This document shows positions 1-6,380 of a stretch of 9,268 nucleotides of DNA, in pieces. The position numbers and the translations under genes were made by a program. The stretch lies in assembly GCA_964390645.1 (NCBI GenBank), contig CAYMLL010000300.1, forward strand, positions 1 to 9,268, in the 5' to 3' direction. The first letter of the stretch is position 1, and each line of letters opens with the position of its first letter. The notes below the pieces were generated by a model, which was not told the DNA's origin, did not search any database, and worked only from the letters and a program-made list of their open reading frames with translations. The DNA is from CAYMLL01 sp964390645. GTDB lineage: Bacteria; Planctomycetota; UBA8108.

Positions 1-2392
1 CAGCGGCGCGGTCACGGGCACCAGCGCGGTCCCGGTCACCCCCGCGGTCACGATCTCGATCCCGGTCCCCACCACGATCCCGATCACGCCCACGGTCACG
101 GTCACGGTCACGGTATCCGCCCCGATCCCGTCCGCCGCCACCGCGTCGATCACCACCGCGGTCACCGCCGCGACCACGGCCCCCTCCACCACCACCACCA
201 CCACTACCACCACGACGATCGCCGTCGCGACGCGGCGGGCGTGAGTCGCCACGGCGGCCACCGTCACCGCCCTCACCGCCGTCACCGCCGCCCGGATCCT
301 CGGCTGCCTTCTTCGACAGCCGGATACGCCCCTGGTTGTCAGTGCCGAGGCATCTCACCGGAATGATGTCGCCGATCGACACGATGTCGCTCACCTTGTC
401 GACGAAGCCGCTTGCCAGTTCACTGACGTGTACGAGGCCTTCCTGACCGGGAAGCACCTCGACGAAGCAGCCGAAGTCCTTGATCGAGACGACTCGTCCC
501 TGGTACACCCGGTCAGCCTGGATCTCCTCGGTGATCGCGCCGATCTTCTCTTCGGCCTGGTTGGCACCCTCGACGTCCGAGCCCCAGATGGTGACCGTGC
601 CGTCGTCCTCGATCTCGATCTTGGTGCCGGTCTCCTCCTGGATGCTCTTGATCATCTTGCCGCCCGGTCCGATCACGAGGCCGATCTTCTCCGGATCGAT
701 CTTGATGCGCACAATCTTCGGAGCAAACGGCGAGATCTCCTCGCGCGGACAGTCGAGCGCCTTGAGCATCTCCTTGAGGATGTGGATGCGGCCTTCCCTG
801 GCCTGGTCGAGGGCCTGGGCCATGACCTCGGAGCTGACACCGGTGACCTTGATGTCCATCTGCAGAGCGGTGATTCCGAACTGCGTCCCGGCGACCTTGA
901 AGTCCATGTCGCCGTTGTGATCCTCGCTGCCGAGGATGTCGCTCAGTACCGCGATCTGGTCACCCTCGACGACCATTCCCATGGCGATGCCGGCAACGGG
1001 CTGGCGAATCTTCACTCCAGCGTCCATCAGGCCGAGCGTACCGCCACAAACCGACGCCATCGACGAGGATCCGTTCGACTCCATGATGTCGGAGACGATA
1101 CGAACGGTGTAGGGAAAGTCGTCCTCGTCCGGCATGACGGCCGCCAGCGCTCGTTGCGCGAGGTTTCCGTGACCGATCTCGCGTCGTTTCGGACCGCGAT
1201 TCGCCCACGCCTCACCGACACAGAAGGACGGAAAATTGTAGTGAAGCGTGAAGCGTTCCTTGTACTCCTCACCGAGGCCGTCGACGATCTGCTGATCCGA
1301 GCCGGTGCCGAGCGCGATCGAAACCAGCGACTGCGTCTCGCCACGAGTGAACAGCGCCGAACCGTGGACCTGACGCGGCAGGACCCCGACCTCGGAGGTG
1401 ATCGAACGGATGTCACGAGAGCCGCGGCCATCCGTTCGCGTACCGCTCAGAATCAACTCACGCTCGGCTTCATCCGAAAGCTCCGCGAGCAGCGACGTCA
1501 CGAGGTCCCTGTCGAGCGCGTCCGGATCGGGCTCCTCCGATGACTCGACCTCGGGAGCGACCTCGTCGGCACACGCAGTGACGTACTCCTTGACCGCGTT
1601 CTTGCGCGAGTGCTTGCCCTCGGTGAGCAGCCGGTCACGAAATCCGTCGAAGAACCGCGAGCGCAGCTCGCCCTTCAGATCGGAGAAGTCCGGAGGCGGC
1701 TCGAGCTCCATCTTCGGCTTGCCGCACTGGCGGATGAGTTCCTCCTGCAGCTCGATGATCTCCTTGACGACCGAGTGACCGAGGTCCAGAGCCTCGAGCA
1801 CACGATCCTCGGAGATCTCCCGGGCGCCGCACTCGACCATGGTGATGGCCTCCTTGCTGCCACACACCACGAGATCGAGAGTGCTCTCCTTCTGCTGCGG
1901 CACCGTCGGGAACACGACGAACTCGTCGTCGATCATGCCGATGCGCACGGTCGCGATAGGTCCGAGAAAAGGGATATCGGAGATGGACAGCGCCGCGGAC
2001 GCGCCGATACCCGCGAGCACGTCCGGATCGTTGACCTGGTCGACGGCCACGACGAGCGACGCCACCGACGTGTCCATGCGGTAGTTCTTCGGGAACAGCG
2101 GGCGGATGGGGCGATCGATCAGCCGACAGGTGAGGATCTCCTTGGTCGTGGGTCGGCCTTCGCGCTTGATAAAGCCGCCCGGAAACTTGCCGGCGGCCGT
2201 CGTCTTCTCACGGTAGTCGACCGTGAGGGGAAAGAAATCTATGTCGGGTCGCGCCTTGGCGCAGGTCACCGCGACGAAGACCACCGTGTCGCCGTACGTC
2301 ACGAGGACCGACCCGTGAGCCTGTGTGGCGATGCGGCCCGATTCGATGCTCAGGGTTCTGCCCGCGATCGTCTTTTCTACTTTCGATACCAT
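1..2392 (-). CDS. pnp: Polyribonucleotide nucleotidyltransferase (PNPase), 3' end cut by window edge
   Basis: PNPase degrades RNA from the 3' end using phosphate and can add nucleotides in reverse; it acts as a cytoplasmic trimer, often within an RNA degradosome. The reading frame is open from an ATG at 2392 to the window edge, at least 797 residues against about 700 for the family. Seen in order: first RNase PH-like core (FFPLTVDYREK, RPIRPLFPKNY), helical linker, second core with the phosphate-binding NGSSS (residues 440-444) and metal-site DHNGDMD (491-497), a KH domain with IGPGGK (574-579), and an S1 domain (about 629-697). After LSKKAA near residue 703 the family core ends and a low-complexity Gly/Arg/Asp tail of about 95 residues follows, still open at the edge. 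An in-frame TAA four codons upstream (2402-2404) makes this ATG the first possible start. No strong ribosome binding site is visible; GAAGAAG lies about 15 nt upstream. The gene lies downstream of rpsO, as in many bacteria. Confidence 0.97.
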   Translation of the reverse strand, partial: MVSKVEKTIAGRTLSIESGRIATQAHGSVLVTYGDTVVFVAVTCAKARPDIDFFPLTVDYREKTTAAGKFPGGFIKREGRPTTKEILTCRLIDRPIRPLFPKNYRMDTSVASLVVAVDQVNDPDVLAGIGASAALSISDIPFLGPIATVRIGMIDDEFVVFPTVPQQKESTLDLVVCGSKEAITMVECGAREISEDRVLEALDLGHSVVKEIIELQEELIRQCGKPKMELEPPPDFSDLKGELRSRFFDGFRDRLLTEGKHSRKNAVKEYVTACADEVAPEVESSEEPDPDALDRDLVTSLLAELSDEAERELILSGTRTDGRGSRDIRSITSEVGVLPRQVHGSALFTRGETQSLVSIALGTGSDQQIVDGLGEEYKERFTLHYNFPSFCVGEAWANRGPKRREIGHGNLAQRALAAVMPDEDDFPYTVRIVSDIMESNGSSSMASVCGGTLGLMDAGVKIRQPVAGIAMGMVVEGDQIAVLSDILGSEDHNGDMDFKVAGTQFGITALQMDIKVTGVSSEVMAQALDQAREGRIHILKEMLKALDCPREEISPFAPKIVRIKIDPEKIGLVIGPGGKMIKSIQEETGTKIEIEDDGTVTIWGSDVEGANQAEEKIGAITEEIQADRVYQGRVVSIKDFGCFVEVLPGQEGLVHVSELASGFVDKVSDIVSIGDIIPVRCLGTDNQGRIRLSKKAAEDPGGGDGGEGGDGGRRGDSRPPRRDGDRRGGSGGGGGGGGRGRGGDRGGDRRGGGGRDRGGYRDRDRDRGRDRDRGGDRDRDRDRGGDRDRAGARDRAA
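91..114. repeat. Hexanucleotide tandem repeat inside the pnp tail
   Basis: Four perfect copies of CACGGT lie head to tail. Read on the minus strand in the pnp frame they encode alternating Arg and Asp. The unit is a multiple of three, so gain or loss of a copy would lengthen or shorten the tail without breaking the frame. Degenerate copies continue on both sides, roughly from 20 to 130. Confidence 0.85.
179..211. repeat. Trinucleotide repeat encoding poly-glycine in the pnp tail
   Basis: A run made mostly of ACC triplets on the plus strand encodes eight consecutive glycines, then Ser-Gly-Gly, in the PNPase tail on the minus strand. Length changes would keep the frame. It separates a mixed Gly/Arg/Asp part of the tail from the Arg-Asp-rich part nearer the C terminus. 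Confidence 0.8.
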
Positions 2393-2823
2393 CTGATTCT
2401 GTTACGTCTTCTTCGTGTCTAGCTTCCAAACTTCCTTGCGAGCACCCTTCTCTCCGGTGCCCGCGCCGCTTCAGGAGAACGAGTCGACCTCCTTGTGTCG
2501 TCATCGACGTTCTTGGCTCTTCTTCCTCTTGTTGCGTCCAACCTCTTCTCGCGCCCGGATTTTTCTCGCGCCGGGAGTTCACCCGACATCACGTGGCGTC
2601 GTCTGCTTCTGCAGTCATCCTTCTTCTGCGTCCTTCCCGATCGCGGCGACCCTGACTCGAGTCCGGGCCACGTGCATCATCTACAAATTGCTGTTGTCGT
2701 TATCGACCACCGACCACCATGAGCGAAAGGAGAATCGGTAACATCTCCGCCCGCCGTGGGCCGACAGCTCGTTCCCGCCCCCTCGCCACGTCCCCCCCGA
2801 CTGCCCACACCCCACGAACAACC

Positions 2824-2844
2824 GGGCTCGAAAGAGGAGAGCCC
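2824..2844 (-). terminator. Possible weak terminator hairpin after rpsO
   Basis: On the minus strand GGGCTC and GAGCCC form a perfect 6-bp stem with a 9-nt loop, about 44 nt past the rpsO stop. The following bases (GGTTGTTCG) are only mildly T-rich, so this is not a textbook intrinsic terminator. It could instead be an attenuator or a chance hairpin. Confidence 0.25.
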
Positions 2845-2868
2845 CGTCGTCGCGATACCGAGAATCAC

Positions 2869-2884
2869 CTGCCTGTTCCGGCAG
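2869..2884 (-). other. Small hairpin directly after the rpsO stop codon
   Basis: On the minus strand CTGCC and GGCAG pair around a 6-nt loop, three bases after the rpsO stop. No T tract follows, so it is more likely an mRNA 3'-end or stability element than a terminator, if it is functional at all. Confidence 0.3.
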
Positions 2885-2887
2885 CGA

Positions 2888-3157
2888 TCACCGACGCAAA
2901 CCGAGAGTCTGGATCAGCGTGCGATAGCGATCGACGTTCTTTCGGGCGAGATAGCGCAACAGCTTTGCGCGCTGCCCTACGAGCATCAGCAGGCCCCGAC
3001 GAGTCGCGGGGTCCGTCTTGTGCCACTTGAGATGCTCGGTCAGAGACTTGATACGCTGGGTGAGAAACGCCACCTGGACCTCCGGACTACCGGTGTCGCC
3101 CTCCTTCTGACCGAACTGCTCGATAACGTCCGAGCCGGACAACTCGGTGATTTCCAT
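2888..3157 (-). CDS. rpsO: 30S ribosomal protein S15
   Basis: S15 is a primary binding protein of 16S rRNA that helps build the platform of the small ribosomal subunit. The 89-residue product equals the usual family length. Family landmarks are clear: DTGSPEVQVA (residues 21-30), LTQRI, LTEHLKWHKTD, RRGLLMLVGQRAKLLRYLA, and a C terminus with RTLIQTLGLRR. The ATG at 3157 fits the family N terminus; no strong Shine-Dalgarno is visible upstream, which is common for ribosomal protein genes under translational self-control. It stands 140 nt downstream of ruvX, with its own candidate promoter in that gap, and precedes pnp in the conserved rpsO-pnp order. Confidence 0.97.
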   Translation of the reverse strand: MEITELSGSDVIEQFGQKEGDTGSPEVQVAFLTQRIKSLTEHLKWHKTDPATRRGLLMLVGQRAKLLRYLARKNVDRYRTLIQTLGLRR

Positions 3158-3208
3158 CTTCGTAGGATCTCGATTCGCGGTACCTTCGGGAACGGAACGG
3201 AAGCGCCC

Positions 3209-3236
3209 ATAGTAACACAGGCGGCGCTCCGGGCAA
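3209..3236 (-). promoter_or_regulatory. Candidate sigma-70-type promoter for rpsO
   Basis: On the minus strand TTGCCC (3231-3236) and TACTAT (3209-3214) are spaced by 16 nt, each matching four of six consensus bases. Transcription would begin near 3202 and give a leader of about 45 nt before the rpsO ATG. The -10 is one of the few AT-rich spots in this 140-nt gap. The 3158-3297 interval otherwise shows no gene and no clear T-tailed terminator for ruvX. Confidence 0.45.
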
Positions 3237-3297
3237 GGCCCTGGTCCGGACTCTTCCTGCTCCCGAATGGGACCGATAAACCCCTGTAGAGAAAGAG

Positions 3298-3706
3298 CTA
3301 AGGGTCTTCGCCCGGCGATCCGTCGCGGCGGTGATCGAGCCAGCCCTGGAGGATGAGCTGCGCCGCCACCTGGTCGACCCGACGCCCCTTCTCACGTCCC
3401 CGGATACCGGCTTCGTGCAGCAGCCCCTCCGCCTGGTACGACGTCAGACGCTCATCCCAGGTGTGAACGGGCAGCTCGAAGCGTCGCTCGAGGCGAGAGC
3501 AGAACTCCAGGACCTTCCGGGCACGCGGGCCGGAGCTGCCGTCCATGTTGAGAGGCAAGCCGACGACCAGCCCGGCGACATCTTCCTCGGGCAGCAGACG
3601 ATCGAGGTAGCTCATCAGCACGTCCTCGCCCTCGCATGCCCCCGGCGTCACTGATCGCCACGCCGAAGCGACGGTCACCGTGGTCGATGCCGACGATTCT
3701 CGCCAT
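3298..3706 (-). pseudogene. ruvX: Putative Holliday junction resolvase-like RuvX (YqgF), frameshifted
   Basis: RuvX/YqgF is a RuvC-like RNase H-fold nuclease linked to pre-16S rRNA 5'-end processing and formerly to Holliday junctions. The start is clear: ATG at 3706 with GGAGG 7 nt upstream, giving MARIVGIDHGDRRFGVAISDAGG. Near 3635-3650 the homology leaves this frame and resumes in another: EGEDVLMSYLDRLL, VVGLPLNMDGSSGPRA, VHTWDERLTS and VDQVAAQLILQGWLDH, ending at a TAG at 3298-3300. The acidic residues expected of the fold (D8, the DER motif, the VDQVAA Asp) are all present but split over two frames. Between ISD and VGLPL there are about 28 residues where E. coli and Bacillus proteins have about 36-39, so the usual G-x-x-A-x-P strand seems missing. 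One deletion of about 30 nt (3n+2) would explain both the shift and the gap. It may be a true mutation or an assembly error. It lies 30 nt after manC. Confidence 0.85.
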
Positions 3707-3713
3707 CCCGTTT

Positions 3714-3718
3714 CCTCC
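3714..3718 (-). promoter_or_regulatory. Shine-Dalgarno site of ruvX
   Basis: GGAGG on the minus strand lies 7 nt before the ATG at 3706. It fixes the true start of ruvX within the first reading frame. The longer open frame that covers the rest of ruvX runs back to 3954 in antisense to no useful homology and should not be taken as the N terminus. Confidence 0.8.
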
Positions 3719-3736
3719 GGAGTGTCGAATCGGGGC

Positions 3737-4858
3737 TCAGAGCAGCTCTGTCGCGCCTTGCTCCTCGAGAGACTCGACGATCTTCTTGACGCTCTCGACC
3801 GAATCACGGTGGCAAACGAGAACCGCGTCCTCGGTGTCGACCACGACCAGGTCCCGCACGCCGACGGTGGCCACCAGCCGCTTCTGCGAGACGACAACGC
3901 AGCTCGCCGTGTCGTGACCGACATGCCGACCCTTGACGCTGTTGCCGTGGTCATCTTTCGGCAGGTAGTCGCGGACGGCTACCCAGGAGCCGACGTCGTC
4001 CCAGCCGAACGACGCGCGGACAAATATCACGTCACTCGCTTGTTCGAGCACTCCGTAGTCGATCGACTCCTTGCGCAGGGTGGGAAAGATCGCCGTGAGC
4101 GCCGCGGCGAACTGCGTTGGGTCCCCGAGCCTACCGGCGATGGTCTGCAGGCCCTCGGCGATGTCCGGCAGGTACTTGCACACGAGCTCGACGAGACCGG
4201 ACGCCTTCCACAGGAAGATCCCGGAGTTCCAGAAGTACGTGCCGCGCTGGAGGTACTGGCGCGCGACGTCCCGCGACGGCTTCTCCTCGAAGCGCGCGAC
4301 TCGATACGACTGGAGGTCGCCGTCTTCGACCAGCTCGTCACCCTGCTCGAGGTATCCGTAGCCGGTATGCGGCACGGTGGGAGCAATCCCGAAAAGCACG
4401 GACGTGGGATCGTCGCCGTGGCTGTTCCGGGCGAGCACGGAGGTCGCGAAGCGCACCGTGGCCGAGAACTCCTCGTTCGGGCCGATGACGTGATCCGCGG
4501 GACAGACCAGAAGCTGAGCGTTCGGATCCTCGTGGGCTACGCAGTGCGCCGCGAGCCCGATACAGGGAGCGGTGTTACGCCCCTGCGGCTCACCGATGAA
4601 GTGGTGCTCGGCGAGCTCGGGAATCTGCTCGAAGACCAGATCTCGATAGCGCTCGTTCGCAACGACGATCACCCGCTCGGCGGTCGTCAACGGAACGAGG
4701 CGCTCGAAGGTCGCGCGGATCAGAGAGCGGTCGTCAGCACCGATCGCGAGAAACTGCTTCGGAAGCCGGCGCCGGCTCCGGGGCCAGAACCGAGAGCCCA
4801 CGCCACCAGCCATGATCACGCCGTACAGAGGTGCCTTCGAAAGGCTATCGACAGACAC
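3737..4858 (-). CDS. manC: Mannose-1-phosphate guanylyltransferase
   Basis: The enzyme makes GDP-mannose from mannose-1-phosphate and GTP in the cytoplasm, supplying sugar for lipopolysaccharide, exopolysaccharide or glycolipids. The 373-residue product is the short form without the C-terminal phosphomannose isomerase domain. Motifs in order: nucleotide-binding GGVGSRFWPRSRRRLPKQF (residues 18-36), EPQGRNTAP (90-98), CPADHVI (119-125), FEEKP (190-194), FWNSGIFLW (209-217), FGWDDVGSW (284-292) and a C-terminal left-handed-helix part with VVVDTEDAVLVC. The start is a GTG at 4858, preceded by AAGGGGG and by an in-frame TGA five codons upstream, so no longer start exists. It lies 75 nt after the J-domain gene and 30 nt before ruvX. 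No glycosyltransferase or other sugar genes are nearby, so the final use of GDP-mannose cannot be read from this window. Confidence 0.94.
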   Translation of the reverse strand: MSVDSLSKAPLYGVIMAGGVGSRFWPRSRRRLPKQFLAIGADDRSLIRATFERLVPLTTAERVIVVANERYRDLVFEQIPELAEHHFIGEPQGRNTAPCIGLAAHCVAHEDPNAQLLVCPADHVIGPNEEFSATVRFATSVLARNSHGDDPTSVLFGIAPTVPHTGYGYLEQGDELVEDGDLQSYRVARFEEKPSRDVARQYLQRGTYFWNSGIFLWKASGLVELVCKYLPDIAEGLQTIAGRLGDPTQFAAALTAIFPTLRKESIDYGVLEQASDVIFVRASFGWDDVGSWVAVRDYLPKDDHGNSVKGRHVGHDTASCVVVSQKRLVATVGVRDLVVVDTEDAVLVCHRDSVESVKKIVESLEEQGATELL

Positions 4859-4933
4859 TGGACCCCCTTGTCAAGATATGCAGCCGTACGTGCTCACACA
4901 CGCGACAGGACTCTCTCGGCTCCATCTTCGGCC

Positions 4934-5830
4934 TCAGCGTTCGGCGCCTCCACTCGTCCTCGCGGACTTCGCACGCGTCTGACGACGACGACGACCGCCG
5001 TCCCGATCGACGCTCGTCGAGATCAGGGCCTCGAGCGCCGGAATCTCCGTCGATCCGGGGGCCAGTTCCCGGAAACGATGGACGGAAGCCTGGGCGAGCC
5101 CGGGATTCCCGGAACGCGCCGCCATCTCGGCCAGAAGCCTCAGCCGCTGGATCTCGTCCTTCCTCCCGAGACGAAACTCGGCGGCCTCGAGCAGATACGT
5201 GACCTGGAGCGCCGGCTCCAGCAGCTTCGGAAGCCGGCGGAGATACAGGTCCGTCAGCAGATCGAGAACCTGATCGAGGTAGTGCCTCGGGTTCTGCGCC
5301 TGACACTCATGGTGATAGAACGTCCGCAGGCGCTGCGCGGCGGCGAGGAACCGCTTCTCGCGGATGTGGTGCTCCGCGAGGAGAAAGAGGCAATCGAGAT
5401 AGTCGCTCCGGGCGAGGTAGTCGTAAAGATAGCCACCACCGTACTCCTCTTCCATCTCCTCCAGGATCTGGTCGGCCTCCTCGGCCATTCCCTTCACGAG
5501 GTGATGGAGGATCAGCAGAGCGCGACAGCCCGGCGTCTTGCGATGGAAGTAAAACGGCTCCTCATCCCGCCGCAGTCGACCCGAAGCCCGCATGTACTGA
5601 TCGAAGGAGCGCCGCGACTCCTCGTCACTGAGGACCTCGAACGCGACGATGAGCTCGCGGATGCGAGCCTCGGCCCACTCACGACGGTTCGGGTTCTTGT
5701 CCGGGTGCGCCTCGAGGGCAAGGCGACGGTAGGAGCGTCGGATCTCCTCCGCCGAGGCCGTTGCGTCCACGCCGAGCACCGCGTAATAGTCGGGCTCGAA
5801 GCGGAGTTCTCTCGAATTGAGCGGGGCCAT
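4934..5830 (-). CDS. J-domain protein with unrecognised helical C-terminal region
   Basis: An N-terminal J domain (about residues 14-80) contains DYYAVLGV, RRSYRRLALEAHPDKNPN with the HPD motif at 42-44, and AFEVLSDEESRRSFDQY. J domains stimulate ATP hydrolysis by DnaK-type Hsp70 chaperones. The 298-residue protein lacks the Gly/Phe linker, the zinc-binding CxxCxGxG repeats and the usual DnaJ substrate domains, so it is not DnaJ itself. Residues about 100-275 are rich in Leu, Ala, Glu and Arg and look all-helical, possibly a TPR-like solenoid; a strongly acidic patch (EEADQILEEMEEEYGGG) falls at about 117-133. The C terminus is basic and probably disordered (GGRRRRQTRAKSAR). No signal peptide or membrane segment is visible. 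It starts 27 nt after dtd. The J domain is certain; the partner or client is unknown. A terminal-organelle, DjlA-like or cytosolic adaptor role cannot be distinguished. Confidence 0.88.
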   Translation of the reverse strand: MAPLNSRELRFEPDYYAVLGVDATASAEEIRRSYRRLALEAHPDKNPNRREWAEARIRELIVAFEVLSDEESRRSFDQYMRASGRLRRDEEPFYFHRKTPGCRALLILHHLVKGMAEEADQILEEMEEEYGGGYLYDYLARSDYLDCLFLLAEHHIREKRFLAAAQRLRTFYHHECQAQNPRHYLDQVLDLLTDLYLRRLPKLLEPALQVTYLLEAAEFRLGRKDEIQRLRLLAEMAARSGNPGLAQASVHRFRELAPGSTEIPALEALISTSVDRDGGRRRRQTRAKSARTSGGAER

Positions 5831-5857
5831 GCTCCGGCAAGGTCCGTCCTGGGGCGA

Positions 5858-6316
5858 TCAGCGTTTGCGCGACAGCTCGTCCGTATCCAGCCAAATCGTT
5901 ACGGGACCATCGTTCTGGAGACTCACCCGCATGTGGGCCCCGAATTCTCCCTGCTGGGGCGAGAAGTCTCGCTTCGTCAGCCACTCGATGAAGTATCGGC
6001 ACATCGCCTCGGCTCTCTGTGGACTCTCTGCCGGATCGAAGGACGGCCGACGTCCTCGCCGGCAATCCGCGAAGAGAGTGAACTGGGAGACCACGAGGAT
6101 ACTGCCGCCAACGTCGCGTAGCGAGCGGTTCATCACCTGCTTCTCATCGGGGAAGATCCGCAAGTTGACGATCTTCTCCGCAAGCCTGTCCGCCTCCCTC
6201 TCGGAGTCGCCGGAACCGACGCCCAGAAAGACCAGAAGCCCCGGGCCGATCGACCCGACGACGCGATCGGCGACCTCGACAGAAGCGTTCGAGACTCGCT
6301 GCAGCAGAGCTCTCAT
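5858..6316 (-). CDS. dtd: D-aminoacyl-tRNA deacylase
   Basis: DTD hydrolyses D-amino acids (and glycine mischarged on tRNA-Ala) from tRNA and so protects translation. The 152-residue product is close to the usual 145-150. The N terminus MRALLQRVSNASVEV, the catalytic-site SQFTLFAD (residues 77-84), the FGAHMRVSLQNDGPVTI segment with the Gly-Pro motif (137-138) and the length identify the family. The frame is open further upstream to 6430, overlapping dxs, but the ATG at 6316 matches the family start. No Shine-Dalgarno is visible before it. It lies 64 nt after the dxs stop and 27 nt before the J-domain gene, most likely co-transcribed with both. Confidence 0.95.
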   Translation of the reverse strand: MRALLQRVSNASVEVADRVVGSIGPGLLVFLGVGSGDSEREADRLAEKIVNLRIFPDEKQVMNRSLRDVGGSILVVSQFTLFADCRRGRRPSFDPAESPQRAEAMCRYFIEWLTKRDFSPQQGEFGAHMRVSLQNDGPVTIWLDTDELSRKR

Positions 6317-6351
6317 GCCGACAGACCACGCCGCCACAGCCGCCCGTACGA

Positions 6352-6375
6352 GGACCGACGAAAGAACACCGGTCC
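6352..6375 (-). other. Intercistronic hairpin between dxs and dtd
   Basis: On the minus strand GGACCG and CGGTCC form a perfect 6-bp stem with a 12-nt loop, beginning 5 nt after the dxs stop. There is no T tract, so full termination is unlikely. It may protect or separate the dxs message from the downstream genes, or be chance in GC-rich DNA. Confidence 0.3.
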
Positions 6376-6380
6376 GAGGC

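Larger units (their letters stand above)
2393..2887 (-). other. Long rpsO-pnp spacer, purine-rich on the sense strand
   Basis: This 495-nt stretch between rpsO and pnp holds no gene I can support. The half nearest pnp (about 2410-2660) is rich in A and G on the transcribed sense, for example a 14-nt purine run at 2517-2530. The most AT-rich part is about 2681-2712, where a pnp promoter might lie, but I see no convincing -35/-10 pair. Two small hairpins follow rpsO. In other bacteria this interval carries the rpsO terminator, a pnp promoter and the leader through which PNPase limits its own expression; a similar role here is inferred from position only. Confidence 0.6.

Noticed and set aside
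1..220. Repeat-rich left edge as a possible CRISPR array or intergenic satellite
   Set aside because: Units are 3 or 6 bp without spacers and lie in the open pnp frame as an Arg/Gly/Asp tail.
428..1543. 371-codon open frame on the plus strand
   Set aside because: It is antisense to the intact PNPase core; its peptide has no family resemblance.
2547..2576. Near-tandem 13-bp copies (TCTCGCGCCCGGA / TCTCGCGCCGGGA) 17 bp apart, with a T run between
   Set aside because: Only two imperfect copies. The associated CCCGG/CCGGG hairpin has its T run in the loop and no T tail on either strand, so it is not a terminator; no function can be supported.
2208..2582. 124-codon minus-strand ORF starting at a GTG at 2582 and running into pnp
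   Set aside because: It overlaps the first 60 codons of pnp in another frame, has no recognised domain and no good ribosome binding site.
2719..3030. 103-codon plus-strand ORF beginning in the spacer
   Set aside because: It runs antisense into rpsO, with Arg/Ser/Thr-rich shadow composition and no recognisable domain.
4869..4874. Perfect TTGACA on the minus strand, like a -35 box before manC
   Set aside because: The matching -10 position (about 17 nt on) is TCGATA, a poor fit, and would place transcription start inside manC.
3680..6121. Very long open frame on the plus strand (813 codons) across manC, the J-domain gene and dtd
   Set aside because: It is antisense to three clear genes and shows no recognisable domain. 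Long antisense frames without stops are expected in GC-rich coding DNA.
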